The notes under the pieces are model-generated. The model was not told the origin of the DNA, did no database searches, and worked only from the letters and a program-made list of their open reading frames with translations. Both the position numbers and the translations under genes were made by a program. From Psychrobacter sp. UBA3480 (GTDB lineage Bacteria; Pseudomonadota; Gammaproteobacteria; Pseudomonadales; Moraxellaceae), in NCBI RefSeq assembly GCF_002377945.1, contig NZ_DFQV01000009.1:1-64000 (forward strand): a DNA stretch of 64,000 nt, given 5' to 3'. Below are positions 27,663 through 39,002 of this stretch, piece by piece (positions within the stretch are counted from its first letter, which is position 1; each line of letters begins with the position of its first letter).

Positions 27663-27911
27663 ATGCCAGTTGTCACGTCATTGTTGACCACGTGTAATGA
27701 GCTATTAAATCAATTAAGTAAGCAGTCAGATATGATATTGATTTAATACGTTGATCTTACGTTGTTAGAAGATGCGTTGGGCGACCAGCCTTTATCCGCG
27801 CGCATACCGGAATCTCTACAGTTGGTCACGTCTGACATCGTCGTCAATAAGCTTGATAATTGGTTGTTACCAGCAAAATACCTAACATGTGACTCAATGA
27901 CAGTTACTTAA
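27663..27911 (+). pseudogene. Possible decayed open frame
   Basis: From ATG 27663 a frame reads about 27 codons to a TAA at 27744-27746 (ending SDMILI). It continues in the same frame as protein-like sequence (YVDLTLLEDALGDQ, then VTSDIVVNKLDNW) to a second TAA. GC content and codon choice look more like coding DNA than the flanks. VVNKLD resembles a GTPase NKxD motif, but I cannot name a parent gene. This could be a gene remnant or chance. Confidence 0.3.
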
Positions 27912-27961
27912 ACACAGTGACAGTTGCTGAAGTGCAGTGACAATTACTTAAATAAAGTCAC
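27896..27961. repeat. Three 20-bp direct repeats upstream of nuoA
   Basis: Copies start at 27896, 27916 and 27936, each of the form (A/A-G)TGACA(G/A)TT(A/G)CT(T/G)A followed by a variable tail. A partial fourth (AGTCAC) follows. They lie about 100-165 bp before the nuoA start and could be binding sites for a regulator or simple repeats. Confidence 0.7.
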
Positions 27962-28061
27962 TTTGTGTTTTCGTCTGCGTTATACCTGTCGCAACATGGC
28001 CTGAGTGGGTCAGTGCTTGCGCTGTGTCTAACACTCGATTGGGTGAGGAGCACGTATTATC

Positions 28062-28685
28062 ATGTCTGCTTTTAATTGGTCAGCCATTGCTTTTATCTTA
28101 GCCGCCATTGGGCTAGTTGTCTTTATGCTGGTCGTACCGCGCTTACTTGGCGGTCGCTCTCAAGGCTCACAAAAGGAAGAAGTATTTGAAGCGGGTGTTG
28201 TCGGATCTGGCAACGCCCGTATTCGTTTGTCTGCCAAATTTTATTTGGTCGCAATCTTCTTTGTAATTTTTGATTTAGAGGCGCTATATCTCTACGCTTA
28301 TGCTGTGTCAGTACGAGAGGCGGGTTGGCTTGGCTTTGCCGCCGCTGGCACGTTTATCACTATTCTGATTATCGGTTTGATTTATGAGCTGAGCTTGGGT
28401 GCGATGAACTGGGCACCTGCTGACAAGTTACGCAAAAAAGCACGCTTGTATGCGGCGCCTGCAGGCTTTAATTTGGCAGACATCACCAAGTTTGATGGTG
28501 CTCATGAGCTAATGGTCGATCCGACAGGTAAAGTACCCGCGCAGTCATCCGGTCAAATCAATGTCTCAAACAATATTGAGACCAATCGTCGTCATCTACA
28601 AAACATCGATCATATTAATACCACGGGTAACGTTACTTCTGTGGATTTTGCGACGTCTGCTCAGCAGGACAAAACTGAACGTTAA
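28062..28685 (+). CDS. nuoA: NADH-quinone oxidoreductase subunit A
   Basis: This is a membrane-arm subunit of respiratory complex I. It has three hydrophobic helices (about residues 7-29, 64-88 and 92-115), with the conserved EVFEAGVVGSGNARIRLSAKFYLVA between helices 1 and 2. It is 207 residues long, against about 147 in E. coli; the extra is a hydrophilic C-terminal tail of 70-80 residues, rich in Asn, Thr and His. ATG 28062 has GGTGAGGAG upstream. It is the first gene of nuoA-N. Confidence 0.93.
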   Translation: MSAFNWSAIAFILAAIGLVVFMLVVPRLLGGRSQGSQKEEVFEAGVVGSGNARIRLSAKFYLVAIFFVIFDLEALYLYAYAVSVREAGWLGFAAAGTFITILIIGLIYELSLGAMNWAPADKLRKKARLYAAPAGFNLADITKFDGAHELMVDPTGKVPAQSSGQINVSNNIETNRRHLQNIDHINTTGNVTSVDFATSAQQDKTER

Positions 28686-28859
28686 TAGCAGTTGATGCTC
28701 AGCTTATAGCGTTTGCAAAAATGAGCAGCAAAGCATGAAGGCGTCAGTTCTGTTTGTATTAATGATCGCTGATGATTAGCCACTTATTAATAATAAAATT
28801 ATGGCGACAGCGCGAGCAAGATGATTGCCACGCCAAGCCTAATATGAAGGTTGTATGTT

Positions 28860-29528
28860 ATGAAATACACATTAACAAAAGCCAACCCCGATGCAGATAC
28901 CTATCCTGCACAGACCAGTCAAACGGTCAACGACCCTATCGAAGATGAAGTGAATAAAAACGTCTTTATGGGTCGTCTCGAAGACCTCGTTCATTCAACA
29001 GCAAACTGGGGGCGTAAGAACTCACTTTGGCCATTTAACTTTGGTACCTCTTGCTGTTATGTTGAATACGCTACTACCTTAACCGCCGTTCATGATTTGT
29101 CACGTTTTGGGGCAGAGGTTATTCGTGCCTCGCCTCGTCAGGCGGATGTCATGATCGTCGCTGGTACTTGCTTCGTTAAAATGGCACCTGTCATCCAGCG
29201 CCTATATGAGCAAATGCTTGAGCCAAAATGGGTTATCTCTATGGGTGCCTGTGCCAACTCGGGCGGCATGTACGATATTTATTCTGTCGTACAAGGTGTC
29301 GATAAGATTATCCCTGTTGATGTGTATGTGCCAGGTTGTCCGCCGCGTCCAGAAGCGCTTATTCAGGGTTTGATGTTGTTACAAGAATCTATTACTAAAG
29401 AGCGTCGTCCGCTGGGTATCCATGTCAATGAGCAGGGTATCTATCAGCCGCAAATGACGCCTGAGCGTGACCGCAAGCAGGCAGATCGTATCGCTGTCAA
29501 AAACTTGCGCAGCCCAGACAGTATTTAA
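28860..29528 (+). CDS. nuoB: NADH-quinone oxidoreductase subunit B
   Basis: This subunit carries iron-sulfur cluster N2, which hands electrons to quinone. The cluster cysteines appear as [10 protein letters not shown] (Cys65 and Cys66), [10 protein letters not shown] and [14 protein letters not shown] 28860 is preceded by GAAGG with 9-nt spacing, so it is preferred to an in-frame TTG at 28851. The length from this start is 222 residues. The 174-bp gap after nuoA and the 152-bp gap before nuoCD are wide for an operon and hold repeats. Confidence 0.96.
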   Translation: MKYTLTKANPDADTYPAQTSQTVNDPIEDEVNKNVFMGRLEDLVHSTANWGRKNSLWPFNFGTSCCYVEYATTLTAVHDLSRFGAEVIRASPRQADVMIVAGTCFVKMAPVIQRLYEQMLEPKWVISMGACANSGGMYDIYSVVQGVDKIIPVDVYVPGCPPRPEALIQGLMLLQESITKERRPLGIHVNEQGIYQPQMTPERDRKQADRIAVKNLRSPDSI

Positions 29529-29580
29529 GTTTCAAACAGCATTTAGACTTATAGCAACAGTTTCAATATTTTATGCGCTT

Positions 29581-29660
29581 ATCATAGTTCGGTTATGATT
29601 AACATAGCTTAGTTATGGTTGACATAGTTCGGTTATGACTAACATAGTTCAGTTATGATT
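29581..29660 (+). repeat. Four 20-bp tandem repeats between nuoB and nuoCD
   Basis: Copies begin at 29581, 29601, 29621 and 29641, each close to ATCATAGTTCGGTTATGATT. Every copy contains CATA-7nt-TATG, a short inverted repeat. The array ends 20 bp before the nuoCD start. The exact 20-bp period equals about two helical turns. Confidence 0.9.
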
Positions 29661-29680
29661 AATGAAGGAATACATCATTC

Positions 29681-31456
29681 ATGGTCACGGTAGTCGAAAA
29701 CATAGATCCTAAGATCAAGCCCGTCCCAGCAGTCATCACAGAGCTGGAGCAAAAGTATGCTGGTAAATTTGTCGTGCAGCAGACTGTGGATGAGATTCCA
29801 ACGGTTTGGGTGGCGCGTGCTGATTTATTAGATATTCTCTTATTCTTGCGCAAACTGCCTAAACCTTACGTCATGCTATTTGACTTGTCAGCGATAGATG
29901 AGCGTTTACGTCAGCATCGCGCAGGTTTGCCTGACAGTGATTTTACGGTGTTTTATCACCTAATGTCGCTTGAGCGCAATAGTGACGTACGTATCAAGGT
30001 CGCGCTGAGCGAAGACGATGTCAATGTACCGAGCGCCACCAATATTTGGCCAAATGCCAATTGGTATGAGCGTGAAGTGTGGGACATGTTCGGTATTGTC
30101 TTTACAGGTCATCCGCATTTGACCCGTATCTTATTGCCAAAATATTGGGAAGGTCATCCACTGCGTAAAGAGTATCATGCGCGCGCGACGGAATTTACTC
30201 CGTACTTTTTGAATACCGCCAAGCAGCAATACGAGCAAGAGAACCTGCGTTTTGTTCCAGAAGAGTGGGGCATGAAGCGTTCAGGTCGTGATGAAGATTT
30301 TATGTTCTTGAACATCGGTCCTAACCATCCCTCTGCTCACGGTGCCTTCCGTTTGGTATTACAGCTAGATGGCGAAGAAGTCGTCGATTGTATTCCTGAT
30401 ATTGGCTATCACCATCGCGGTGCAGAAAAGATGGCTGAGCGCCAAACTTGGCATTCATTTATTCCCTATACCGACCGTATTGATTATCTGGGCGGCGTAA
30501 TGAATGAGCTGCCGTACATCATGTCGGTCGAAAAGTTGGCTGGAATCACTATTCCACCGCGTGCTGAAACCATCCGCGTGATGATGAGCGAGTTTTTCCG
30601 TATTACCAATAATTTACTATTCGTCGGTACGTTCATTCAGGATGCGGGCGGTATGACCCCGGTATTCTATATGTTTACCGATCGCCAAAAAGCTTATGAC
30701 GTTATCGAAGCGGTGACTGGCTATCGTATGCATCCAGCTTGGTTCCGTATCGGCGGTACAGCTGCTGATTTGCCACGTGGCTGGCAGCGTTTGGTGCGTG
30801 AGTTCTTAGATTGGATGCCAAAACGCTTGGACGAATATGTCAAAGCAGCATTGCAAAACAGCGTGCTCAAAGGCCGTACCCAAGGGGTTGCTCAGTACAA
30901 TGCCAAGCAAGCATTGGCTTGGGGCGTCACGGGTGCAGGTCTGCGTGCGACAGGCGTTGACTTCGACCTGCGTAAAGCGCGTCCATACATGGGCTATGAG
31001 AATTACGACTTTGAAGTGCCAGTCGGTTACAACGGTGATGCTTATGATCGCTGTATGGTAAAAGTCGAAGAGATGCGTCAGTCATTGCGTATTATTCGCC
31101 AGTGTATGGATAACATGCCACAAGGCCCTTATAAAGCCGATCATCCATTGGCCGTACCACCGCCAAAAGACCGTACGCTAAATGATATCGAAACGCTTAT
31201 TAATCACTTTATCTCAGTATCTTGGGGTCCTGTGATGCCAGCGGGCGAGTGTACTACGATTGTAGAAGCAACCAAAGGTCTCAACAGCTATTACATCACC
31301 TCAGATAAGGCCACGATGAGCTATCGTACCCGTATTCGTACGCCGACATTTGCGCATTTACAACAGATGCCGTCGGTCATCAATGGCTCGCTGGTTTCTG
31401 ATGCCATTATGTACCTAGCATCGATTGATATTGTGATGGCGGATTGTGATCGTTAA
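29681..31456 (+). CDS. nuoC: NADH-quinone oxidoreductase subunit C/D (fused)
   Basis: This 591-residue fusion joins the NuoC (30 kDa) and NuoD (49 kDa) subunits of the complex I peripheral arm, as is usual in gammaproteobacteria. The NuoC part (about residues 1-185) has [22 protein letters not shown] and LRKEYHA. The NuoD part has [26 protein letters not shown] and the quinone-pocket region, and ends with [12 protein letters not shown] 29681 has GAAGGA upstream, just after the 20-bp repeat array. Confidence 0.96.
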   Translation: MVTVVENIDPKIKPVPAVITELEQKYAGKFVVQQTVDEIPTVWVARADLLDILLFLRKLPKPYVMLFDLSAIDERLRQHRAGLPDSDFTVFYHLMSLERNSDVRIKVALSEDDVNVPSATNIWPNANWYEREVWDMFGIVFTGHPHLTRILLPKYWEGHPLRKEYHARATEFTPYFLNTAKQQYEQENLRFVPEEWGMKRSGRDEDFMFLNIGPNHPSAHGAFRLVLQLDGEEVVDCIPDIGYHHRGAEKMAERQTWHSFIPYTDRIDYLGGVMNELPYIMSVEKLAGITIPPRAETIRVMMSEFFRITNNLLFVGTFIQDAGGMTPVFYMFTDRQKAYDVIEAVTGYRMHPAWFRIGGTAADLPRGWQRLVREFLDWMPKRLDEYVKAALQNSVLKGRTQGVAQYNAKQALAWGVTGAGLRATGVDFDLRKARPYMGYENYDFEVPVGYNGDAYDRCMVKVEEMRQSLRIIRQCMDNMPQGPYKADHPLAVPPPKDRTLNDIETLINHFISVSWGPVMPAGECTTIVEATKGLNSYYITSDKATMSYRTRIRTPTFAHLQQMPSVINGSLVSDAIMYLASIDIVMADCDR

Positions 31457-31579
31457 AGCCGCTGCTTCAAAAGTATTTGTTCATCAATATATTATTGCCT
31501 GATGGCACACCAAAATGCTGTCATTCGCCAATATAACCACAGTTTTAATCATACTGATATTGGCTTGTGATAGAGCAGG

Positions 31580-32113
31580 ATGAGTGAGGAAAGACAGAAG
31601 ATTATGAAAATTGTTTCCGACAAAATGCCAAAAGTAGATGTGGAAAGCATTCTCACCAGTGATGAAATCGCTGCCATTCATGAGTTTATGCACCATTACC
31701 CACAGGCGCGTGCCGCCTCGCTAGATGCGCTAAAAATTGTGCAAAAGCGTAACGGCTGGGTCGATGATGCGCAAGCAAACGCTATTGCTAACATCCTAGA
31801 TATTCCGATGTCAGATATGGATGGGGTTGCGACTTTCTTTAACCGTATTTATCGCCAGCCTGTCGGTCGCCATGTGATTCTCATATGTGACTCTGTGGCT
31901 TGTTATTTGACAGGTTATGAAGCGCTGTCAGCTGAGATCAGATCGCAGCTGGGTATAGAGTACGGTCAAACCACTGCTGATGGACGTTTTACCCTATTGC
32001 CAATTTGCTGCTTGGGCAACTGTGATAAGGGACCAGCGGTACTGATTGATGAAGACACTTACGGCCCTGTCCAGCCATCTGAGGTCGCGCAATTATTGGA
32101 GCTATACGCATGA
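31580..32113 (+). CDS. nuoE: NADH-quinone oxidoreductase subunit E
   Basis: This 177-residue subunit carries a binuclear (2Fe-2S) cluster near the FMN site. The ligands appear as CDSVAC (Cx4C) and [10 protein letters not shown]. The start is either ATG 31580 or ATG 31604; the latter begins [12 protein letters not shown] keep the first because GAGCAGG lies just upstream, though the spacing is short. The stop overlaps the nuoF start by 4 bp. Confidence 0.94.
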   Translation: MSEERQKIMKIVSDKMPKVDVESILTSDEIAAIHEFMHHYPQARAASLDALKIVQKRNGWVDDAQANAIANILDIPMSDMDGVATFFNRIYRQPVGRHVILICDSVACYLTGYEALSAEIRSQLGIEYGQTTADGRFTLLPICCLGNCDKGPAVLIDEDTYGPVQPSEVAQLLELYA

Positions 32114-33534
32114 GTTTAACGATTTCAGAGCAAATTGCTCGTCGCGGTCAAGGCCAAGCGCCAAGCCAGCTAAATGCACAGCGTGTTCCAATCTATGGTG
32201 ATAAAGCGACAGCCACTAGCGAAACCAAGCCTTTGACTTGGCGTTTGGCGCATCATGATGCGGTACTCGATCTCGCCACTTATGAGTCTCTAAAAGGCTT
32301 TACGGGTTTAAAAGAAGCACTATCTAAGTCGCCTAAAGACGTCGGTAATATGATTAAAGCGGCCAATGTCAGGGGTCGCGGCGGTGCAGGTTTTAACGCT
32401 GGTCTTAAATGGTCGTTTATGTCGCCGCCAGACGGTTTGCCGCGTTATCTCATCTGTAACGCTGATGAAATGGAGCCGGGCACGTTTAAAGACCGTTTGC
32501 TCATGGAGCGTCTACCGTTTCAGCTGATCGAAGGTATGCTCATTACCGCTCATGCGATTGGTGCCACTGACGGTTATATCTTTATCCGTGGTGAGTATAT
32601 CTTGGCCGCTGAGCGTTTGGTCGCTGCCATCGAAGAGTGCTTTGCCAACAATCTCATGGGCGACAATATTTTAGGCTCAGATTTTAGTTTTAATCTGCAT
32701 GTGCATACGGGCGCTGGCCGTTATATCTGCGGTGAAGAAACGGCGTTGATTAACTGTCTAGAAGGCCGCCGAGCTAACCCACGTACTAAGCCGCCATTCC
32801 CACAAATCTCTGGTGCATGGGGTCGTCCAACTGTTGTCAACAACGTTGAAACTCTGTGTAATATGCCAGCGATTTTGAATCATGGTGTTGAATGGTATCA
32901 GTCGTTATCTGAAATTAAAGGCAAAAGTAAAACGCCAGGCACTAAACTATTCGGCTGCTCAGGATTGGTCAATGATCCAGGCCTTTGGGAATTACCATTT
33001 GGTTATACAGCTCGCGAAATCATTGAAGATCTAGCGGGTGGTATGAAAGATGGTAAAACGCTCAAAGCATGGCTACCGGGCGGCGCATCGACTGACTTCT
33101 TAACCGCAGAGCATTTGGATGTGGTGGTAGATTTTGACACCATTCAAAACGCTGGTAGCCGTATGGGTACTGGTCTAATTATGGTCGTCGATGAATCACA
33201 AGACATGGTGCCATTACTGCGCAACCTTGAGATTTTCTTTCAGCGCGAGTCATGTGGTTGGTGTACACCATGCCGTGATGGTCTACCGTGGGGTGTCAAG
33301 CTGCTTACCGCCATTAATAATGGTGAAGGGCAAGTGGGCGATGTAGAAAAATTAGAAGGCCTGACGCGTGATTTATGGATTGGTAAAACATTCTGTGCGC
33401 ATGCCCCAGGTGCGATGGAACCACTAATGAGTGCGATTAAATATTTCCGTCCAGAGTTTGATCAAAAAATCGCGCAGGCGGTTGGTGTCGATGTTATTGA
33501 TGCTGCAGCCAACCAACAGCCAGTAGTGAAATAA
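32110..33534 (+). CDS. nuoF: NADH-quinone oxidoreductase subunit F
   Basis: This 474-residue subunit oxidises NADH and holds FMN and cluster N3. Motifs are [13 protein letters not shown] (NADH/FMN), [19 protein letters not shown] (FMN) and [12 protein letters not shown], plus a later Cys (TFCAHAPGA) for the 4Fe-4S cluster. It overlaps nuoE by 4 bp and is followed 10 bp later by nuoG. AAGGAGAG marks the nuoG ribosome-binding site. Confidence 0.96.
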   Translation: MSLTISEQIARRGQGQAPSQLNAQRVPIYGDKATATSETKPLTWRLAHHDAVLDLATYESLKGFTGLKEALSKSPKDVGNMIKAANVRGRGGAGFNAGLKWSFMSPPDGLPRYLICNADEMEPGTFKDRLLMERLPFQLIEGMLITAHAIGATDGYIFIRGEYILAAERLVAAIEECFANNLMGDNILGSDFSFNLHVHTGAGRYICGEETALINCLEGRRANPRTKPPFPQISGAWGRPTVVNNVETLCNMPAILNHGVEWYQSLSEIKGKSKTPGTKLFGCSGLVNDPGLWELPFGYTAREIIEDLAGGMKDGKTLKAWLPGGASTDFLTAEHLDVVVDFDTIQNAGSRMGTGLIMVVDESQDMVPLLRNLEIFFQRESCGWCTPCRDGLPWGVKLLTAINNGEGQVGDVEKLEGLTRDLWIGKTFCAHAPGAMEPLMSAIKYFRPEFDQKIAQAVGVDVIDAAANQQPVVK

Positions 33535-33544
33535 GGAGAGCGGC

Positions 33545-36500
33545 ATGGCAGTCATACATATTGATGGAACCACTGTCGAAGTAGATAGCGCAGATAACTT
33601 GCTACAAGCCTGCTTATCACTCGGCATTGAGGTGCCGTATTTTTGTTATCATCCAGCCCTTGGCTCAGTAGGCTCGTGCCGTCAGTGCGCAGTCAAGCAA
33701 TTCCAAAATAAAGAAGATATGGAAGCGGGTCGCGGTCGCCTTGTGATGTCTTGTATGGTCGCTCCTGGCGATGATATGTACATCTCGGTCACCGACGATG
33801 AAGCCAAAGCATTCCGCAAGTCGATGGTTGAGCTACTCATGACCAACCATCCACATGACTGTCCAACTTGTGAAGAAGGTGGACATTGTCATTTGCAAGA
33901 CATGACCTATATGTCAGGTCATAGCCGTCGTCGTTATCGCTTTACCAAACGTACGCACCACAACCAAGAGCTTGGTCCATTCATCGCGCATGAGATGAAC
34001 CGTTGTATCGCTTGCTATCGCTGTGTACGTTTTTATAAAGACTACGCGGGCGGCGAAGATTTAGGCGTTTATGGCTCAAACAACCGCGTGTACTTTGGCC
34101 GTGATAAAGATGGGCAGTTTGAAAGCGAATTTTCAGGCAACTTGACTGAAGTCTGCCCAACGGGTGTGTTTACTGATAAAACGCATTCTGAACGTTATAA
34201 CCGTAAATGGGACATGCAGTATGCACCAAGCATCTGTCATGGCTGCTCGGCTGGTTGTAATATCTCACCGGGTGAACGTTATGGTGAATTGCGTCGTATC
34301 GAAAACCGCTATAACGGTGAAGTAAACCGCTATTTCTTATGTGACCGTGGCCGTTTTGGTTATGGCTATGTCAATCGTGATGATCGTCCAACCCAAGCGC
34401 TTGAACGTATCAATGATAAGCATGTCAAAATCAATATTGACTACGCACTTGATGAAACCATCAAACGTATCAAAGATAAAAAAGTCATCGGGATTGGCTC
34501 GCCACGTGCCAGTCTAGAGACCAACTTTGCGCTAAAAAATCTCGTTGGCTTTGATAACTTTTCAACAGGTTTGAATCATCAGCAGCAAGCACTGGTCAAT
34601 AAATGCATCGAAGTGCTTAGCACTGAAGGTATTTATAACCCTAGCATGACCGATATCGAAACGCATGATGCGGTGCTCGTATTAGGTGAAGATATCACGC
34701 AAACTTCATCACGTGTCGCGCTGTCAGTACGTCAAGCGGCAAAAAATGAAGGCTTGAAAATGGCGGCGGCATTACAGACGCAACCGTGGCTTGCTGAACC
34801 TGTTAAGCGTATCGCTCAAGATGCGCTAAGCCCAGTCTATGTCATCGATGTAACGCAAACCAAGCTAGAAGATATCAGTAAAGTGAGCGTAGTGGCGACC
34901 CCTGAAGACATCACTAAACTTGGCTTCAAGGTTGCTGATGAAATCGCTAATTTCGCTGATGATTTAGCAGACATAGCAGATCCACAAGCAGCTGATGCAA
35001 GTGCTGAAACTGACGGTATGCAAGCATTGGCGCAGCAAATCGCTTATGACTTGATTCAAGCTGATAAGCCGTTAGTTGTTTCGGGTAGCAGCTTATCTTC
35101 TACCGTATTGATAGAAGCAGCAGCACAGATTACCCAAGCGTTGACCCAAAAACGCGCAGCAATCAAAGCGATTGAGCAACAGCAGGTCGAGGCACATAAT
35201 GCCAAAGTACAGGCAGCACAAGCAAAAGCGGCTAATGACCAGCCTGAAGAAGACCAAGATTTATCTGCCAAGCCAAACAAACCTGAAACGGGTGTAAATG
35301 CAGAAGCGCAAGATGATGTCGAGCGTGAGCCTGCTGAAAAACTTGAATTAAAAGAAATTAATGATAAATATCAAGCACAAGCAGGTATCTATCTAACGGT
35401 TCCTGATGCCAATAGCATGGGCGTTTGTATGCTTGGCGGTCAGTCAGTCGAAGAATTACTGGCGACTGATTTCGATGTAGTTATCGTCGCTGAAAATCAG
35501 CTGACTGATGCCATCGATGCTAATAAATTGACGCAGTTATTATCTGATAAAACAGTCATTGCATTGGATCATCAGCTACTTGATTGGCACAAAGACGTCG
35601 ATATCGTATTGCCAGCGGCTAGTTTTGCAGAAGCAGATGGTACATTGGTATCGGCTGAAGGTCGTGCGCAGCGATTCTTCCAAGTTTACGATAACGAATA
35701 CTACCATCCAATGAGCAGCATTAAAGAAGGCTGGCGCTGGATACATGCTGTGCATAGCAGCATTGAAGGTCGTGATGTCGACTGGACGCAGCTAGATGAT
35801 GTTATCAATGCATTGATTGCCACCCATCCTAAACTTGCAGGTATCAAAGGCGCTGCGCCTGATGCTGATTACCGTATAACGGGTCTGAAAATCGCGCGTC
35901 AACCGCGTCGTTATTCAGGTCGTACTGCTATGCGTGCGCCAATCTCAGTGCACGAGCCAATGCAGCCGAAAGATTTGGACACTGGTCTAACTTTCTCAAT
36001 GGAAGGTTATAGCGGTAAAGAAACGCCAAGCTCGATGATTCCTTTTGCCAATGCGGCAGGTTGGAACTCACCTCAAGCATGGAACAAATACCAAGACAAA
36101 GTCGGTGGTCATCTGAAAAATGGTGATCCAGGTGTGCGCTTGTTCGATCAGCTAGAGCGCCTAGCCACTCGTCAATATGTGGCGCCAGAAGCGATGTCTT
36201 CGAATACAACTGACTTACAACAAGGCCAAGCCAAACTGGTCCCGATTCACAACATCTATGCCAGCTCAATGATGGCATCACGTAGCCCAATCGTCGCAGA
36301 GCAACTACCTGTTGCTGCATGGCGTATCGGTATAGACGATGCCAAAGACTGGAAGATTGCTGCTGGTGATTACTTGGCGATAGAAATCGATAAGCAACAA
36401 ATTACCTTGCCAGTACAGCTGGTCGGTTATTTGGCAGAAGGCTGTATCGGTTACCCCGTTGGGCAGGTGAGCATCATTCACCCATCAATGCCAGCGTCGG

Positions 36501-36613
36501 TACGTAAAGTGGATGCACCAGTAACGATGATGGGTAGCATGGCTAACGATATGATGAACGATAACGATACTGCGCAAATAAACGCAGCGCCGACCATCAC
36601 ACAGGAGGTGTAA
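33545..36613 (+). CDS. nuoG: NADH-quinone oxidoreductase subunit G, with low-complexity insert
   Basis: This large peripheral-arm subunit carries several iron-sulfur clusters. The N-terminus has a 2Fe-2S site ([15 protein letters not shown]), the His/Cys site [12 protein letters not shown] and a 4Fe-4S set ([13 protein letters not shown]). [10 protein letters not shown] and CDRGRFG follow, then a molybdopterin-type fold without cofactor. At 1022 residues it exceeds the usual length of about 900. Most of the excess is an Ala/Gln/Glu-rich segment at about residues 534-612 with coiled-coil character. nuoH starts 2 bp after the stop. Confidence 0.94.
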   Translation: MAVIHIDGTTVEVDSADNLLQACLSLGIEVPYFCYHPALGSVGSCRQCAVKQFQNKEDMEAGRGRLVMSCMVAPGDDMYISVTDDEAKAFRKSMVELLMTNHPHDCPTCEEGGHCHLQDMTYMSGHSRRRYRFTKRTHHNQELGPFIAHEMNRCIACYRCVRFYKDYAGGEDLGVYGSNNRVYFGRDKDGQFESEFSGNLTEVCPTGVFTDKTHSERYNRKWDMQYAPSICHGCSAGCNISPGERYGELRRIENRYNGEVNRYFLCDRGRFGYGYVNRDDRPTQALERINDKHVKINIDYALDETIKRIKDKKVIGIGSPRASLETNFALKNLVGFDNFSTGLNHQQQALVNKCIEVLSTEGIYNPSMTDIETHDAVLVLGEDITQTSSRVALSVRQAAKNEGLKMAAALQTQPWLAEPVKRIAQDALSPVYVIDVTQTKLEDISKVSVVATPEDITKLGFKVADEIANFADDLADIADPQAADASAETDGMQALAQQIAYDLIQADKPLVVSGSSLSSTVLIEAAAQITQALTQKRAAIKAIEQQQVEAHNAKVQAAQAKAANDQPEEDQDLSAKPNKPETGVNAEAQDDVEREPAEKLELKEINDKYQAQAGIYLTVPDANSMGVCMLGGQSVEELLATDFDVVIVAENQLTDAIDANKLTQLLSDKTVIALDHQLLDWHKDVDIVLPAASFAEADGTLVSAEGRAQRFFQVYDNEYYHPMSSIKEGWRWIHAVHSSIEGRDVDWTQLDDVINALIATHPKLAGIKGAAPDADYRITGLKIARQPRRYSGRTAMRAPISVHEPMQPKDLDTGLTFSMEGYSGKETPSSMIPFANAAGWNSPQAWNKYQDKVGGHLKNGDPGVRLFDQLERLATRQYVAPEAMSSNTTDLQQGQAKLVPIHNIYASSMMASRSPIVAEQLPVAAWRIGIDDAKDWKIAAGDYLAIEIDKQQITLPVQLVGYLAEGCIGYPVGQVSIIHPSMPASVRKVDAPVTMMGSMANDMMNDNDTAQINAAPTITQEV

Positions 36614-36614
36614 T

Positions 36615-37658
36615 ATGCAAGTTACCCGTATTATCCCTGATGTGCCAAGCTTTTTGGCCAATAGCATGAGTTTTGATACTTGGTCTATTCTGTTTTTGGT
36701 GGGTCAATCGCTAGTCATCTTTTTGGTCGTGGTATTGGTTGCCGCGATGATGATTATCTATGAGCGCCGTATGTTGGCCTTGTGGCAGGATCGTTATGGT
36801 CCAAACCGTGTTGGGCCTTTTGGTTCGTTGCAGTTGGTCGCCGATATGCTCAAAATCTTCTTTAAAGAAGATTGGACACCAAACTTTACCGACAAGTTTA
36901 TGTTCACCTTGGCACCTGCGGTAGCGATGTTTACTGCCTTGGCTTCATTTGCCATCATTCCTATCTCGCCAACGCTTGGCGTGGTTGATTGGGATATTGG
37001 TATTCTATTTTTCTTTGCCATGGCTGGTATTGCTGTCTATGCGGTGATGTTCGGCGGTTGGGCATCTGCCAACAAATTCTCGCTACTTGGTGGTTTGCGC
37101 TCAGCTGCACAGACAATCAGTTACGAAGTGTTTTTGGGTTTGTCGTTGATGGGCGTTGTTGCCTTGACAGGTTCGTTTAACTTGCGTGCTATTGTCGAAG
37201 CACAAGCGGACGGCTGGTATATCATTCCGCAGTTTTTCGGCTTTTTGACTTTTGTGGTAGCTGGTGTGGCCGTTACGCATAGACATCCATTTGACCAACC
37301 AGAAGCAGAGCAAGAACTGGCTGAAGGTTATCATGTCGAATATTCTGGCATGAAGTTTGGTATGTTCTTCATTGGTGAGTATGTCAACGTTGTCTTAATT
37401 TCTGCCTTGATGACTTGCTTGTTCTTTGGCGGTTGGCTTGCGCCGTTCAATTTAGATATTCCATTTATTCCACCAGCTTTTTGGTTCATGATTAAAACGC
37501 TGTTCTTTATGACCATGTTTGTTTTGGCTCGAGGCTCACTCATGCGTCCGCGTTATGATCAGGTGATGAACTTTGGCTGGAAAGTATGTCTGCCCGTAAC
37601 CTTGATCAATCTGTTGATTACGGCTGCGGTCATTTTGATCTTTTCCCCAACGTTATAG
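36615..37658 (+). CDS. nuoH: NADH-quinone oxidoreductase subunit H
   Basis: This 347-residue membrane subunit, with about eight hydrophobic helices, forms part of the quinone chamber and the first proton path. Conserved pieces are [52 protein letters not shown] and [13 protein letters not shown]. The ATG lies 2 bp after the nuoG stop, with ACAGGAGG as a strong ribosome-binding site. Confidence 0.95.
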   Translation: MQVTRIIPDVPSFLANSMSFDTWSILFLVGQSLVIFLVVVLVAAMMIIYERRMLALWQDRYGPNRVGPFGSLQLVADMLKIFFKEDWTPNFTDKFMFTLAPAVAMFTALASFAIIPISPTLGVVDWDIGILFFFAMAGIAVYAVMFGGWASANKFSLLGGLRSAAQTISYEVFLGLSLMGVVALTGSFNLRAIVEAQADGWYIIPQFFGFLTFVVAGVAVTHRHPFDQPEAEQELAEGYHVEYSGMKFGMFFIGEYVNVVLISALMTCLFFGGWLAPFNLDIPFIPPAFWFMIKTLFFMTMFVLARGSLMRPRYDQVMNFGWKVCLPVTLINLLITAAVILIFSPTL

Positions 37659-37713
37659 TCATTACTAGCCATCACTGATGAACTAGGGTAAAGCTGATAA
37701 GGATAATAATCCC

Positions 37714-38262
37714 ATGTTTACTACCATAAAAAAGACCGTCATTGGTATATTTACCATTGTCCGCAGCATGTGGATGGTCAATAGTCATGCGCTCAGACCG
37801 CGTGACACCATCCTTTATCCTGAAGAGCCGGTACCTGTACCGCCGCGTTTTCGTGGACGTATTGTCCTAACGCGTGATCCTGATGGAGACGAGCGCTGTG
37901 TCGCTTGTAACTTGTGTGCGGTGGCCTGTCCGGTAGGGTGTATCTCATTACAAAAAGCCGAGCGTGAAGACGGTCGCTGGTATCCAGAGTTTTTTAGAAT
38001 TAACTTTTCGCGTTGTATTTTTTGCGGATTGTGTGAAGAGGCGTGTCCAACGACAGCCATTCAAATGACCCCAGATTTTGAGCTGGGTGAATATAAGCGC
38101 CAAGATTTGGTCTATGAAAAAGAGCATTTGCTCATTTCAGGACCAGGTAAATACCCTGATTATAACTATTATCGTGTGACAGGTATGGCGGTAGCAGATA
38201 AACCAAAAGGTGCAGCACAAAACGAATCTGCACCGATTGATCTAAGGAGCTTGCTACCATGA
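37714..38262 (+). CDS. nuoI: NADH-quinone oxidoreductase subunit I
   Basis: This 182-residue ferredoxin-like subunit has two 4Fe-4S clusters. They are bound by [15 protein letters not shown] and [15 protein letters not shown], the paired CxxCxxCxxxCP motifs that carry clusters N6a and N6b towards N2. The stop overlaps the nuoJ start by 4 bp. Confidence 0.97.
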   Translation: MFTTIKKTVIGIFTIVRSMWMVNSHALRPRDTILYPEEPVPVPPRFRGRIVLTRDPDGDERCVACNLCAVACPVGCISLQKAEREDGRWYPEFFRINFSRCIFCGLCEEACPTTAIQMTPDFELGEYKRQDLVYEKEHLLISGPGKYPDYNYYRVTGMAVADKPKGAAQNESAPIDLRSLLP

Positions 38263-39002
38263 TGAATATTTTGAACCATCCTGAACTGGCTGGGTTTTAT
38301 TCGCTTGCAGCAGTGGCAATATTTGCCAGTCTGCGCGTAGTGACTCAGGCCAATCCAGTGCACGCTATCTTATCGATGATTGTGTCGTTGTTAGCAATTG
38401 CTGGGATATTTTTTGTATTAGGTGCGCCGTTTGCAGGAGCATTAGAGATTGTTGTCTATGCTGGTGCCATTATGGTGCTATTTGTTTTCGTTATCATGAT
38501 GCTCAACTTGGGCATGAGTAATGACGAGCGCGAAGAGCGTTGGCTCGATGCAGGCACTTGGGCGATACCGACAGGATTGACGATAATTATTGCCGTTGTG
38601 CTTTACGCGATGATTGGTCTCAATCATGATGAAGCTGTCATGATGGGTGGCACGACTATCTCTGCCAAAGCAGTTGGTACGGTGCTATTTACCAAATACA
38701 TTATGCTGGTTGAAGTAGCAGCATTGCTATTATTGGCAGCCTTGGTCGCCGCTTATCATTTAGGTAAAGAGACAGTCGACGATGAGGTCATCGGTAATGA
38801 TAGCCAAAATTTTAAGCCAAGCGTAGGCAGTATCAAACAATACGACAATGATAGTACGCTTACACAGCATGACGGCGTAGAAATGGCTAAGCCTTACGAA
38901 TATAAAGATGTTGACCCGCATGACTATGTCGGTATGAAGGTAGGCATGAAAGTAGGCAGTCAAGTAGGTGCGAACAAAGTTACGCGCAAGGAGTCAGACT
39001 AA
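38259..39002 (+). CDS. nuoJ: NADH-quinone oxidoreductase subunit J, C-terminally extended
   Basis: This membrane subunit has five hydrophobic helices in its first 170 residues, with [21 protein letters not shown] as the signature. At 247 residues it exceeds the E. coli length of about 184. The extra C-terminal 65-70 residues are hydrophilic and end with the repeat-like [13 protein letters not shown]. Its stop codon overlaps the nuoK ATG by one base (TAATG), and AAGGAG before it is the nuoK ribosome-binding site. Confidence 0.93.
   Translation: MMNILNHPELAGFYSLAAVAIFASLRVVTQANPVHAILSMIVSLLAIAGIFFVLGAPFAGALEIVVYAGAIMVLFVFVIMMLNLGMSNDEREERWLDAGTWAIPTGLTIIIAVVLYAMIGLNHDEAVMMGGTTISAKAVGTVLFTKYIMLVEVAALLLLAALVAAYHLGKETVDDEVIGNDSQNFKPSVGSIKQYDNDSTLTQHDGVEMAKPYEYKDVDPHDYVGMKVGMKVGSQVGANKVTRKESD

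Larger units (their letters stand above)
27234..28061. other. Long intergenic region upstream of nuoA
   Basis: These 828 bp separate rep from the nuo operon and should hold the promoters of both. The part at 27663-27911 looks like a decayed reading frame, and 27896-27961 has 20-bp direct repeats; both are listed separately. I see no intact gene. Confidence 0.6.

Noticed and set aside
29581..29660. CRISPR array
   Set aside because: Copies are 20 bp and directly adjacent with no spacers, and no cas genes lie nearby. This is a tandem repeat.
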